Part shown: positions 8,934-17,355 of the stretch, one piece after another
Layout of the letters: the number at the start of each line of letters is the position of its first letter
Position numbering within the stretch: position 1 is the first letter of the stretch
NCBI GenBank assembly: GCA_964511495.1
Contig: CAZEFT010000003.1
Coordinates: 62,001-126,000 of the forward strand
Direction: 5' to 3'
Origin: Litorimonas sp964511495
Lineage (GTDB): Bacteria; Pseudomonadota; Alphaproteobacteria; Caulobacterales; Maricaulaceae
Length of the DNA: 64,000 bases
Program-made: the position numbers and the translations under genes
The notes under the pieces: generated by a model
What the model saw: the letters and a program-made list of their open reading frames with translations, nothing else
What the model was told of the DNA's origin: nothing
The model's database searches: none

Positions 8934-10319
8934 CTACATTTGCATGGCCCAGTTTTCAACATCCATAGCGGCCTGACGCACGGCTTCGGACACAGTTGGA
9001 TGGGCATGACAGGTGCGGGCAATGTCTTCAGACGCCGCGCCAAACTCCATCGCCACACACACTTCGTGTATTAAATCGCCGGCAAGTGGCCCGATAATAT
9101 GAGCGCCTAAAATTTCATCCGTTTCGGCATGGGCGAGAATTTTGGCAAACCCATCTGTTTCATGATTACAGCGCGCACGGGAATTGGCGGTAAAAGGAAA
9201 CTTCCCTTTCTTATAAGGAATACCTGCGGCCTTTAACTCTTCTTCCGTTTTACCGACATTGGCGATTTCTGGATGGGTGTAAACCACGCCAGGAATGACA
9301 TCGTAATTTACATGCCCCGCCTTACCCGCAATGATTTCAGCGGCAGCCACAGCCTCTTCTTCTGCCTTATGCGCCAACATCGGGCCTGTCGTACAATCGC
9401 CTATGGCAAACACATTCTTCGCAGATGTCTTAAAGTGATTTGTTTCAATAAAGCCGCGCTTATCTGTTTTTATGCCCAGTACATCCAAACCTAGATTTTC
9501 TGTATAGGGGCGGCGACCGATACATACCAAGACGACATCTGCCTCTAATTCTTTTTCTTTACCGCCAGCAGACGCTTCGGTTTGCACTTTCAAACCGGAT
9601 TTCAATTTTTTCACGCCCGTAACTTTGCGACCCAATTCAAACTTCATCTTTTGCTTTTTGAATGTACGCAAAGCTTGTTTTTGTATCTCCCCGTCAGAAC
9701 CTGGTAAGATATGATCCAGATATTCAATTACGGTCACTTCGGCCCCTAACCGACGCCAGACGGATCCTAATTCCAAACCGATCACACCTCCGCCAATAAC
9801 AACCATTTTATTTGGCACTTTTTGAAGGTCCAAAGCGCCCGTCGAGGACACGATTTGCTTTTCGTCAATATCTACACCGGGAAGTGTGGCAACTTCTGAG
9901 CCTGTCGCGATAACAATGTTTTTCGTTTCATAGGTTTTGCCGTCTACGTCAACTTTACCGTCGCCAATTATTTTACCAAAACCATGAATATGATCGACAT
10001 TATTCTTTTTGAACAAATATTCGATGCCTGAGGTTAAGCCCTCCACTGTTTTATCTTTGGCTTTGATCATATCGGGAATATTCGCCTCGACAGTCGCTTT
10101 CATCCCCATCGCTTCGAAATCTTTCGTCGCCGTCTCATAAAGTTCTGTGGCGTGAAGCAACGCTTTTGAAGGGATACAGCCGACGTTCAAACAAGTGCCG
10201 CCCAGTGTCTTTCGGGTCTCTACACAGGCAACTTTTAATCCCAACTGACCGGCACGAATGGCGCAATTATAGCCGCCGGGGCCACCACCAATGACAATGA
10301 CATCATACATATCTGACAT
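8934..10319 (-). CDS. lpdA: Dihydrolipoyl dehydrogenase (E3)
   Basis: FAD disulfide oxidoreductase of 461 residues that reoxidises the dihydrolipoyl arm of 2-oxo-acid dehydrogenases, passing electrons to NAD. Visible are the FAD Rossmann motif GGGPGG near residue 11, the redox disulfide CLNVGC (Cys43, Cys48), a second dinucleotide motif GGGVIGLELGSVWRRLG near 178-194, and the dimer-interface HPTVSE with the catalytic His440/Glu445 pair. The ATG at 10319 has GGAG seven bases upstream; a GTG five codons earlier is less likely. It sits downstream of odhA-odhB and so most likely serves the 2-oxoglutarate complex. Confidence 0.97.
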   Translation of the reverse strand: MSDMYDVIVIGGGPGGYNCAIRAGQLGLKVACVETRKTLGGTCLNVGCIPSKALLHATELYETATKDFEAMGMKATVEANIPDMIKAKDKTVEGLTSGIEYLFKKNNVDHIHGFGKIIGDGKVDVDGKTYETKNIVIATGSEVATLPGVDIDEKQIVSSTGALDLQKVPNKMVVIGGGVIGLELGSVWRRLGAEVTVIEYLDHILPGSDGEIQKQALRTFKKQKMKFELGRKVTGVKKLKSGLKVQTEASAGGKEKELEADVVLVCIGRRPYTENLGLDVLGIKTDKRGFIETNHFKTSAKNVFAIGDCTTGPMLAHKAEEEAVAAAEIIAGKAGHVNYDVIPGVVYTHPEIANVGKTEEELKAAGIPYKKGKFPFTANSRARCNHETDGFAKILAHAETDEILGAHIIGPLAGDLIHEVCVAMEFGAASEDIARTCHAHPTVSEAVRQAAMDVENWAMQM

Positions 10320-10422
10320 GAAAATACTCCGCACTATAAGCGTTTACTCAAATCTTGAGTGGTGACTTAAGCGCTGAGCGTTTTCAGGTCAATCTGCCTT
10401 CGCAAATGGCAAGAGAATTTGT

Positions 10423-10854
10423 TTAGCTTAACACGCCTTTGGCTGCGTAACGTCGAGAAAGCCAAAACTCGATAATCGCCATGAGCAAAACAAAAACCAT
10501 AATGCCGATATAGGCATTACCCAACATGGAAAATGTGCCTTGGATGGCATCTGCAACAAAGGAAATCACGACCATTATCAGACTGAATAAGAAAACTTTT
10601 ACAGCCCATACTTTGCGTAATAAATACAGAATAGCGGCCAACAAGCCCGACCAAACAGCCAAGCCAAAGACGACCAGATACCACATCGGCACATTTGTCA
10701 TAAAATCTGCCTGTGCTGATGTATATCCACTGGACGTGTAAAATTCAGGTGTGGCCGTCACGGACGTATAAAAATTAAAAATGCCAAACAGATTCCAGGC
10801 CAAAAATATTAATCCGGCAATCCAGAACATAATTGATGGTTTTGTAGACGACAT
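10423..10854 (-). CDS. Small four-helix membrane protein, paralogue of upstream gene
   Basis: A 143-residue protein with four predicted membrane helices at about 9-28, 57-79, 83-102 and 114-133. No catalytic motif and no family I can name with confidence. It resembles its upstream neighbour in length, helix layout and short motifs: WNL-G in helix 1, a LAV(W/F)-G stretch in helix 2, and a basic RK turn before helix 3. The neighbour's TAA is followed at once by a GGGGGAG ribosome site and this ATG, nine bases later, so the two are co-translated. Position between odhB and lpd is unusual for a membrane protein. Confidence 0.8.
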   Translation of the reverse strand: MSSTKPSIMFWIAGLIFLAWNLFGIFNFYTSVTATPEFYTSSGYTSAQADFMTNVPMWYLVVFGLAVWSGLLAAILYLLRKVWAVKVFLFSLIMVVISFVADAIQGTFSMLGNAYIGIMVFVLLMAIIEFWLSRRYAAKGVLS

Positions 10855-10863
10855 AACTCCCCC

Positions 10864-11292
10864 TTATGAGATAATTTGTTCAATTGACATTTTTTTGGCA
10901 AACCACACAAGAAAAATGGCGACGAGGGGAATGGAAATATACATGACCATGGAACTGGTTGGAATGTGTGCCATAACCCCGCTGGCAATCCAGACATAGC
11001 CTTGTTGAACCAATACGGCGATTAAAGAAACGATCAAAGGCCAAATAGCGATACGTTTTCGAAAAAGCAGGAGTAAGCAGCCTAAAGCCCCTCCGAATAC
11101 AGCAAGCGCGTAAGCCGCTGTTACCCAAGCAGGCTGTGCAATTGTTGCTTGGCCGAGTATTTCACCATAGGTTTCTACAAGCTTGGCATCACTCATGCGC
11201 GCATCATTTAAATAGGCGCCAACACCCATCAAATTCCAAACAAGCGCAACACCGCTTATCAACCAAAACCACCATGGTGCCTTTGAACGCAT
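10864..11292 (-). CDS. Small four-helix membrane protein, paralogue of downstream gene
   Basis: A 142-residue integral membrane protein, helices at about 7-26, 55-78, 81-102 and 114-133. I chose the ATG at 11292 because GGGAGGGG lies about six bases upstream and the resulting length and helix positions match the 143-residue paralogue; an in-frame start 18 codons earlier would add a polar tail. Function is unknown. It follows odhB by about 95 bases on the same strand and probably belongs to the same transcript. Confidence 0.8.
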   Translation of the reverse strand: MRSKAPWWFWLISGVALVWNLMGVGAYLNDARMSDAKLVETYGEILGQATIAQPAWVTAAYALAVFGGALGCLLLLFRKRIAIWPLIVSLIAVLVQQGYVWIASGVMAHIPTSSMVMYISIPLVAIFLVWFAKKMSIEQIIS

Positions 11293-11386
11293 CTCTGCCC
11301 CTCCCCCATTTTCCCATATCTTAACAAGGGTTAAGGCTTTTGGCAAATTGTCGCAGGGCTGTCGTCTTTTAAGGTCTGATTTGTGT

Positions 11387-12937
11387 TTAGAGATCTAGAA
11401 GCAAACGTTCAGGATCTTCCAAACATTCTTTAACTCGCACTAAGAACGTTACGGCTTCTTTGCCATCGACGATCCGATGATCATAAGACAGTGCCAGGTA
11501 CATCATAGGGCGGATAACGATTTCATCATTTATGACGACAGGGCGTTTTTCAATTTTATGCATCCCCAGAATACCGGATTGCGGCGGATTCAAAATCGGT
11601 GAGGACATGAGAGAACCATAAACACCACCATTAGAAATGGTGAAGGTGCCGCCCATCATGTCATCCATAGAGAGCTGTCCGTCACGGGCTTTCACACCCA
11701 ATTCGCCAATACCCTTTTCGATGCCGCCCAGTGAGAGTTCATCACAATTTCGCAAAACCGGAACGACCAGTCCTTTATCCGTTCCGACAGCAATCGAAAT
11801 ATCATAATAGTTTTTATAGATGATATCCGTACCATCAATCTCTGCATTTACGCTCGGCACGTCCCGCAAGGCTTGAACACAAGCCTTCACGAAAAAGCTC
11901 ATAAAGCCAAGTTTGACGCCGTGTTTTTTCAAGAACAGCTCTTTATATTGAGAGCGCATGGCCATGATATGGCTCATATCGGCCTCATTATAAGTCGTCA
12001 GCATAGCGGCCGTATTCTGTGCGTCCTTCAGGCGGCGTGCAATTGTTTGGCGAATACGCGACATACGCACCCGCTCTTCCCGTTCACCAACTTCTCTTGG
12101 TGCTTTCGGTGCTGCTGGTGCAGGCGCCGCAGCTTTTGCGCTAGGAGGGTTGGCTTTAGCCTGTAAAGCATCCCCTTTTGTAATACGTCCCCCTTTACCG
12201 GTTCCGGCAATTGCAGACTGATCTAAACCGTTTTCAGCAATAATACGAGAGGCAGACGGCATTGCGCGACCTCCGGTTTGGACGTCTGTGGAAGCATTGG
12301 TGGGCGGCACGTCAGGTAATTCTCCGCCTGCTCCCCCTTCATCGCCGGCTCCTTTGGACTGGACACCTGTCGGGGCGTCGGAGTTGCTTTCACCCATACG
12401 GGCAATGGTTTGCCCGACAGCAGCCACATCCCCTTCAGCGACCAATAATTCAGTGATGATGCCAGAGCGCGGCGCGACTAATTCTTGCGCCGCTTTATCC
12501 GTTTCCAATTCGACAATCGCTTCGTCTTTTTCAACACTGTCGCCGACCTTCTTCATCCAGGACGCAACCGTCACTTCGGACACAGATTCACCTACATTCG
12601 GGACATCAATATCCAGAGAGGCGTCGGTTGTTTCAGTAGAATTTGCTGTTTCGGTCTGCGCCTTCACCTCGGCATCGCCTTTATCTGCTTCAACTGTGCC
12701 GGAACCCGTGCCTAATTTAGCAATCAGTTGACCGATTGTAGCAACATCACCTTCAGCGACCAAAACTTCCTCTAAGACACCGTCTTCGGGCGACACTAAT
12801 TCTTGCGCCGCTTTATCCGTTTCCAACTCTACAAGAGGTTCGTCCTTTTTGACAGCATCGCCGGGCTTCTTGAACCACGTTGCAATGGTAACCTCGGAGA
12901 CACTCTCGCCTACGTTTGGAATCGTAATATCAGTCAT
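11387..12937 (-). CDS. odhB: 2-oxoglutarate dehydrogenase E2, dihydrolipoyl succinyltransferase with two lipoyl domains
   Basis: Core E2 of 516 residues transferring the succinyl group to CoA. Domain order: lipoyl domain 1 (about 2-75, lipoyl Lys42 in ETDKAAQELV), acidic/Thr-rich linker, lipoyl domain 2 (about 108-181, Lys148 in the same ETDKAAQELV), Gly/Asp linker, peripheral subunit-binding domain (about 225-258, PSASRIIAENGLD), Ala/Pro linker, catalytic domain (about 290-516) with the YDHRIVDG motif (His487, Asp491). Most bacterial succinyltransferases have one lipoyl domain, so the duplication is notable; the two copies are nearly identical in places, implying a recent or homogenised duplication. 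It follows odhA by 63 bases. Confidence 0.95.
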   Translation of the reverse strand: MTDITIPNVGESVSEVTIATWFKKPGDAVKKDEPLVELETDKAAQELVSPEDGVLEEVLVAEGDVATIGQLIAKLGTGSGTVEADKGDAEVKAQTETANSTETTDASLDIDVPNVGESVSEVTVASWMKKVGDSVEKDEAIVELETDKAAQELVAPRSGIITELLVAEGDVAAVGQTIARMGESNSDAPTGVQSKGAGDEGGAGGELPDVPPTNASTDVQTGGRAMPSASRIIAENGLDQSAIAGTGKGGRITKGDALQAKANPPSAKAAAPAPAAPKAPREVGEREERVRMSRIRQTIARRLKDAQNTAAMLTTYNEADMSHIMAMRSQYKELFLKKHGVKLGFMSFFVKACVQALRDVPSVNAEIDGTDIIYKNYYDISIAVGTDKGLVVPVLRNCDELSLGGIEKGIGELGVKARDGQLSMDDMMGGTFTISNGGVYGSLMSSPILNPPQSGILGMHKIEKRPVVINDEIVIRPMMYLALSYDHRIVDGKEAVTFLVRVKECLEDPERLLLDL

Positions 12938-13000
12938 AAACTTACTTTTCTCAATTTCTCGACCCCGCCTATTTCAAAGACACAGTCTTGTTGCTCTGCT

Positions 13001-15967
13001 TTATTTGGCAAAGGCCCCGTCAAGCAAGGCTTGTTGTTCTTTTTTATGCTTAGCTGCAATACCGGTGGCCGTCGAGGCAGCAGCCGCACGACCAACATAA
13101 CGCAAGCGGGTATTTTTTGCTTTAATCGCAATTAGGCTGTCTTCGACGAAGGGGTTGATGAAAGTCCAGGCACCCATATTTTTCGGCTCTTCCTGTACCC
13201 ACACCATTTCCGCATTTTTGAACCGCTTCAATTCGGCCTGAATGGCATCGTCAGGATAAGGGTAAAATTGCTCAACCCGTAAAATATAAACATCATTGAT
13301 ATTTTGTTTCTGACGCTCTTCGTAAAGGTCATAGTAAACCTTGCCGGAACACAAAAGTACCCTTTTGATTTTAGAGTCTGAGAGCAATTTTATATCGGTC
13401 GTGTCCGGACGATATTCCGCGTCATCCCAAAGCACGCGGTGAAATTCTGAACCCGGCCCCATTTCCTTTAATGTTGAGACACATAATTTATGTCGTAACA
13501 GGCTCTTGGGGCTCATATTAATCAAAGGCTTGCGGAAACCACGTTTTACTTGTCGGCGCAGAGCGTGAAAATAATTAGCTGGCGTGGAGATATTCGTGAC
13601 TTGCATATTATCTTCGGCACACATTTGCAGGTAACGCTCCAAACGCGCTGAACTGTGTTCAGGCCCTTGCCCCTCATAGCCATGTGGGAGAAGCATAACG
13701 AGGCCGGACATGCGAAGCCATTTCTGTTCGGCAGATGAGATGAATTGGTCCACCATGACTTGGGCGCCATTGGCAAAATCACCAAATTGAGCTTCCCAAA
13801 TTGTCAAAGCTTTGGGAGCAGCGGTCGAAAAACCGTATTCAAAACCCAAGACGGCCTCTTCGGACAGGTGGGAGTTCAATACTTGATAATATTCCTGATC
13901 ATTACCCAAATGATTGAGCGGTGTGTATTTTTCTTCCGTTTTTTGATCAACGAAATTGGATTGACGTTGAGAGAATGTCCCGCGTTCTGAGTCCTGACCT
14001 GATAATCTGACGGGGTGACCCTCTTCGACCAATGTGCCGAATGCTAAATGCTCAGCCAAACCCCAATCAATATTTTCGCCTGAGGCAATTTTTTCGCCAC
14101 GGGCTTTGATAATCCGTTTCAAAGTACGGTGTATATTTACACTATTGGGAATAGTGGTAATTTTTGTCCCAATCTCTTCGAGTTTTTTGATGTCGACACT
14201 TGTATCGCCAACCCGCTTGCCATCCTTTTCAGTCGGCAGGCTTAAACCCTGCCATACACCTTGCAACCAATCGGGCTGCTTGGTTTCATAACTTTTGGCT
14301 TTCTCAAATTCGCCGTCCAAATAAGCATAAAAATCGTCAACGCTCTTCTTATGCTCGTCTTCGGTCAAATCGCCTTGAGCAATCAACCGATCAGCATAAA
14401 TATTCATTGTCGATTTCAGATTGCCGATTTTGTTATACATAATTGGTTGTGTGAAAGAGGGGTCATCTCCCTCATTGTGACCATAACGGCGATAACAGAC
14501 GATATCGAGCACGACATCTTTTCCGAATTTTTGCCGATATTCCGTGGCGACACGGGCCGCAAAAACTACGGCTTCCGGGTCATCGCCGTTCACATGGAAT
14601 ACGGGCGCTTCGACCATAAAGGCCACATCCGAACAATATTGTCCCGAGCGGTATTCGTCCGGCGTTGTCGTAAACCCGATTTGATTATTCACAACCACAT
14701 GAATTGTCCCGCCAGTCCGATAGCCCTGTAATTGCGAGAGTTGGAAACTCTCCATCACAACGCCCTGCCCGGCGAAAGCAGAGTCACCATGGAGGATGAC
14801 CGCCATTACTTCTTCTGGTTTATGGGATTGATAAGTCCCGGAGGCCATTTGTTGTTTGGCGCGGGTTTTACCCATCACGACAGGCGCGACGACTTCCAGA
14901 TGGGAAGGATTGGGTGCTAGTGATAAATGCACATTATTGCCGTCAAATTCGCGGTCATCCGAAACACCCAAATGATATTTCACATCACCTGAACCGAAAT
15001 CTTCTCCGCCTGCGGCCACACCGCCCAGAAATTCGTAAAAAATTGCGGAATAAGGTTTTTGCATGACGGAGGCCATGACATTTAACCGTCCACGATGAGG
15101 CATACCAAAATTAATATCTTTAAGGCCTAATTGACCCCCGCGTTTGATGATTTGCTCCAAAGCGGGCAAGAGGCTTTCCGCACCATCAATACCAAAGCGT
15201 TTTGTTCCCGGGTAACGCTTATGGATAAGCTGTTCAAAAGCTTCGCCCTCGATGAGTTTCTGCAAAATCGCCAAACGACCTTCTTTGGAGAAGCTGATTT
15301 CTTTCTCTGGGCCTTCAAGACGTTCCTGAATCCAAGCTTTTTCATCAGGGTTAGAAACATGCGTAAATTGGACACCAACTGTTGAGCAATAAGTGCGCTT
15401 CACGATATCGACAATTTGGTTCATCGTGGCATAATCTAGCCCCAAGACCCCATCGATAAAAATTTCTCGGTCCATATCCGAATCCGAAAATCCATAGGTC
15501 TTTGGATCAAGTTCCGGGTGCTCTCCGTTTTTCTGCAAGCCTAAAGGATCTAAATCGGCAATACAGTGGCCGCGCACACGATAGGCACGGATCAACATCA
15601 ACGCGCCAATCGAATCTTTCGCAGCCTGTTGAACGTCTTGCGCCGACATATCAGGGTTAGCTTTCGCGACGGCCTTTTCAACAGCTCCGCCATCAACACC
15701 CCAATCGCCCGTTAACGCGGATGTCAGCTCCCCATTTTCAGCGATGGGCCAATTTTCCCGCTTCCATGCCGGGCCTTCTGCAACATGTTGCGCATTACGA
15801 CGGTCTTCACCAACACTGTCAAAATAAGCGCGCCAGCTTGCATCAACCGAATTGGGATTGCGCGCATATTGCGCTTGCATTTGTTCGAGGTAGAGCGCGT
15901 TCCCCCCATCGAGGAAAAGCGTGTCCAAGAAGTCTTGGTTTTTTTCAGAGCGGCTTTTATCAGCCAT
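13001..15967 (-). CDS. odhA: 2-oxoglutarate dehydrogenase E1 component
   Basis: Thiamine-diphosphate enzyme of 988 residues that decarboxylates 2-oxoglutarate and succinylates the E2 lipoyl arm. The N-terminal segment FLDGGNALYLEQMQAQY is the E2/E3-binding head of the family. GMPHRGRLNVMASV carries active-site histidines, and GDSAFAGQGVVMESFQL followed by NNQIGFTT is the ThDP/Mg binding region. The transketolase-like pyrimidine domain and C-terminal domain follow, ending with NPFVEDSL and YVGRAAAAS. The ATG has GGAG seven bases upstream. It is read in the order sucC-sucD-odhA-odhB, with two hairpin-forming sequences just before it. Confidence 0.98.
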   Translation of the reverse strand: MADKSRSEKNQDFLDTLFLDGGNALYLEQMQAQYARNPNSVDASWRAYFDSVGEDRRNAQHVAEGPAWKRENWPIAENGELTSALTGDWGVDGGAVEKAVAKANPDMSAQDVQQAAKDSIGALMLIRAYRVRGHCIADLDPLGLQKNGEHPELDPKTYGFSDSDMDREIFIDGVLGLDYATMNQIVDIVKRTYCSTVGVQFTHVSNPDEKAWIQERLEGPEKEISFSKEGRLAILQKLIEGEAFEQLIHKRYPGTKRFGIDGAESLLPALEQIIKRGGQLGLKDINFGMPHRGRLNVMASVMQKPYSAIFYEFLGGVAAGGEDFGSGDVKYHLGVSDDREFDGNNVHLSLAPNPSHLEVVAPVVMGKTRAKQQMASGTYQSHKPEEVMAVILHGDSAFAGQGVVMESFQLSQLQGYRTGGTIHVVVNNQIGFTTTPDEYRSGQYCSDVAFMVEAPVFHVNGDDPEAVVFAARVATEYRQKFGKDVVLDIVCYRRYGHNEGDDPSFTQPIMYNKIGNLKSTMNIYADRLIAQGDLTEDEHKKSVDDFYAYLDGEFEKAKSYETKQPDWLQGVWQGLSLPTEKDGKRVGDTSVDIKKLEEIGTKITTIPNSVNIHRTLKRIIKARGEKIASGENIDWGLAEHLAFGTLVEEGHPVRLSGQDSERGTFSQRQSNFVDQKTEEKYTPLNHLGNDQEYYQVLNSHLSEEAVLGFEYGFSTAAPKALTIWEAQFGDFANGAQVMVDQFISSAEQKWLRMSGLVMLLPHGYEGQGPEHSSARLERYLQMCAEDNMQVTNISTPANYFHALRRQVKRGFRKPLINMSPKSLLRHKLCVSTLKEMGPGSEFHRVLWDDAEYRPDTTDIKLLSDSKIKRVLLCSGKVYYDLYEERQKQNINDVYILRVEQFYPYPDDAIQAELKRFKNAEMVWVQEEPKNMGAWTFINPFVEDSLIAIKAKNTRLRYVGRAAAASTATGIAAKHKKEQQALLDGAFAK

Positions 15968-16006
15968 GCTACGACTCCGAGAATCGACGAATGCGTCTAT
16001 GTTTCA

Positions 16007-16042
16007 GTTAAGGTATAGAGTTAATACGCTCTACACCTTAAC
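16007..16042. repeat. Fourteen-base inverted repeat before odhA
   Basis: GTTAAGGTATAGAG (16007-16020) and CTCTACACCTTAAC (16029-16042) pair at 13 of 14 positions around an eight-base loop. It sits 40-75 bases upstream of odhA. No T run follows on either strand, so it is not a classic terminator. It may be a regulator-binding palindrome or an RNA processing/stability stem between sucD and odhA. Confidence 0.6.
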
Positions 16043-16058
16043 AATGTTCTTAAATGAT

Positions 16059-16078
16059 ACGGGCTTTATGAGGCCCGT
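16059..16078 (-). terminator. Possible terminator hairpin after sucD
   Basis: ACGGGCTT and AGGCCCGT form an eight-pair stem (one G-T) with a TATG loop, ten bases after the sucD stop. On the minus strand it is followed by ATCATTTA, a weak T tract. It may end or attenuate the sucCD transcript before odhA. Confidence 0.45.
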
Positions 16079-16088
16079 AAAATATCTG

Positions 16089-16976
16089 TTACCCGTTCAA
16101 AACGTCCATCATTGTAACGCCAAGCTTAGCAGGGGAGTCAGAGACACGAATACCCGCAGCTTCCATCGCCGCGATTTTATCTTCTGCACCCCCTTTGCCG
16201 CCTGAAACAATCGCACCGGCATGACCCATCGTGCGTCCGGGAGGCGCTGTACGACCCGCAATAAAACCAACCATCGGCTTTTTAATACCTTTTTTGGCCA
16301 TATGCGCGATATACTCTGCAGCTTCTTCTTCAGCAGATCCGCCGATTTCACCGATCATGATGATTTGCTTTGTGTCATCATCACTCAAGAATAGTTCGAG
16401 GCAGTCGATAAAGTTTGTACCGTTAATCGGATCACCCCCAATACCGATCGCTGTCGTTTGCCCTAGGCCGACTTGAGACGTTTGGTAAACGGCCTCATAA
16501 GTGAGCGTTCCCGAGCGGGAGACAACACCACAGGTCCCTTTTTTGAAAATCTTACCCGGCATGATGCCGATCTTACATTCTTCAGGCGTCAACACACCAG
16601 GGCAGTTAGGGCCAATGAGGCGAGATTTGGACCCCTGCAAAGCACGCTTTACAGGAATCATATCGGAAACAGGAATACCCTCAGTGATAGCAATAATGAG
16701 TTCCATTTCCGCATCAATTGCCTCAAGAATTGAGTCGGCTGCGAAGGGTGGTGGCACATAAATTACAGACGCTGTTGCGCCTGTTGTATGTTTGGCCTCA
16801 GCAACTGTATCAAAGTTCGGCAGACCAATATGTGCCGTGCCACCCTTACCCGGGGTCACGCCACCAACCATTTTAGTATTATAATACGCCAAGGCTTGTT
16901 CTGTATGGAACGTTCCGGTTTTACCCGTCATTCCCTGCGTGATAATTTTGGTGTCTTTGTTAATTAATACTGACAT
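16089..16976 (-). CDS. sucD: Succinate--CoA ligase, alpha subunit
   Basis: Alpha subunit (295 residues) of succinyl-CoA synthetase, which makes ATP or GTP while converting succinyl-CoA to succinate. CoA-binding Rossmann domain at the N-terminus (GMTGKTGTFHTEQAL near residues 15-29), the conserved GPNCPGVL near 122-129, and the phosphohistidine loop GHAGAIVSGGKG with His252. The start overlaps the stop of the small upstream gene by one base (TAATG), and the ribosome site AAGGAAGAG lies inside the last codons of that gene, so sucD translation should depend on passage through it. Confidence 0.98.
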   Translation of the reverse strand: MSVLINKDTKIITQGMTGKTGTFHTEQALAYYNTKMVGGVTPGKGGTAHIGLPNFDTVAEAKHTTGATASVIYVPPPFAADSILEAIDAEMELIIAITEGIPVSDMIPVKRALQGSKSRLIGPNCPGVLTPEECKIGIMPGKIFKKGTCGVVSRSGTLTYEAVYQTSQVGLGQTTAIGIGGDPINGTNFIDCLELFLSDDDTKQIIMIGEIGGSAEEEAAEYIAHMAKKGIKKPMVGFIAGRTAPPGRTMGHAGAIVSGGKGGAEDKIAAMEAAGIRVSDSPAKLGVTMMDVLNG

Positions 16977-17353
16977 TACAGCTCTTCCTTGGATTTATTC
17001 ATCTCGAAAGCCTTCGCATTCATACGAAGTGTTTCAAATTCTTTATTTGACTTTTGTTTTAGGTCTTCAAACGCGAGTTCAGTATAGGTTTTGTCGCCAT
17101 TGCCTTCTCCAGACAACTTGTAGCCCTTATCAGATTTCGTACGAATGAAAACGAAGGGCATGGACGGATTTCCCTTAGCAGACACAAAAACCATAGAAGC
17201 GTCATCTGAGCAAAGGTAAGTATGCCACTCGGTCTCGCCTATAGACACTTTGTTACCGCCCTGTTTGCAATCCAGCTTTGGTTTGTCTCCCGCCCATGCA
17301 GGGATAGTCATGGCAAGACAGGTTGAGGTAAGTATGAGCAGGCGAGAAAGCAC
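16976..17353 (-). CDS. Small exported protein of unknown function between sucC and sucD
   Basis: A 125-residue protein that I do not recognise. It has a signal peptide (residues 1-21, cleavage after AWA), two cysteines (about 29 and 48) that could form a disulfide, beta-rich sequence in the middle and a charged Lys/Glu-rich C-terminus. It starts with GTG two bases after the sucC stop, with AAGGG as ribosome site, and its stop overlaps the sucD start, so it is embedded in the operon and translationally coupled on both sides. An envelope protein inside a cytoplasmic enzyme pair is unexpected. The coupling and signal peptide argue that it is real; function cannot be given. Confidence 0.85.
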   Translation of the reverse strand: MLSRLLILTSTCLAMTIPAWAGDKPKLDCKQGGNKVSIGETEWHTYLCSDDASMVFVSAKGNPSMPFVFIRTKSDKGYKLSGEGNGDKTYTELAFEDLKQKSNKEFETLRMNAKAFEMNKSKEEL

Positions 17354-17355
17354 AA

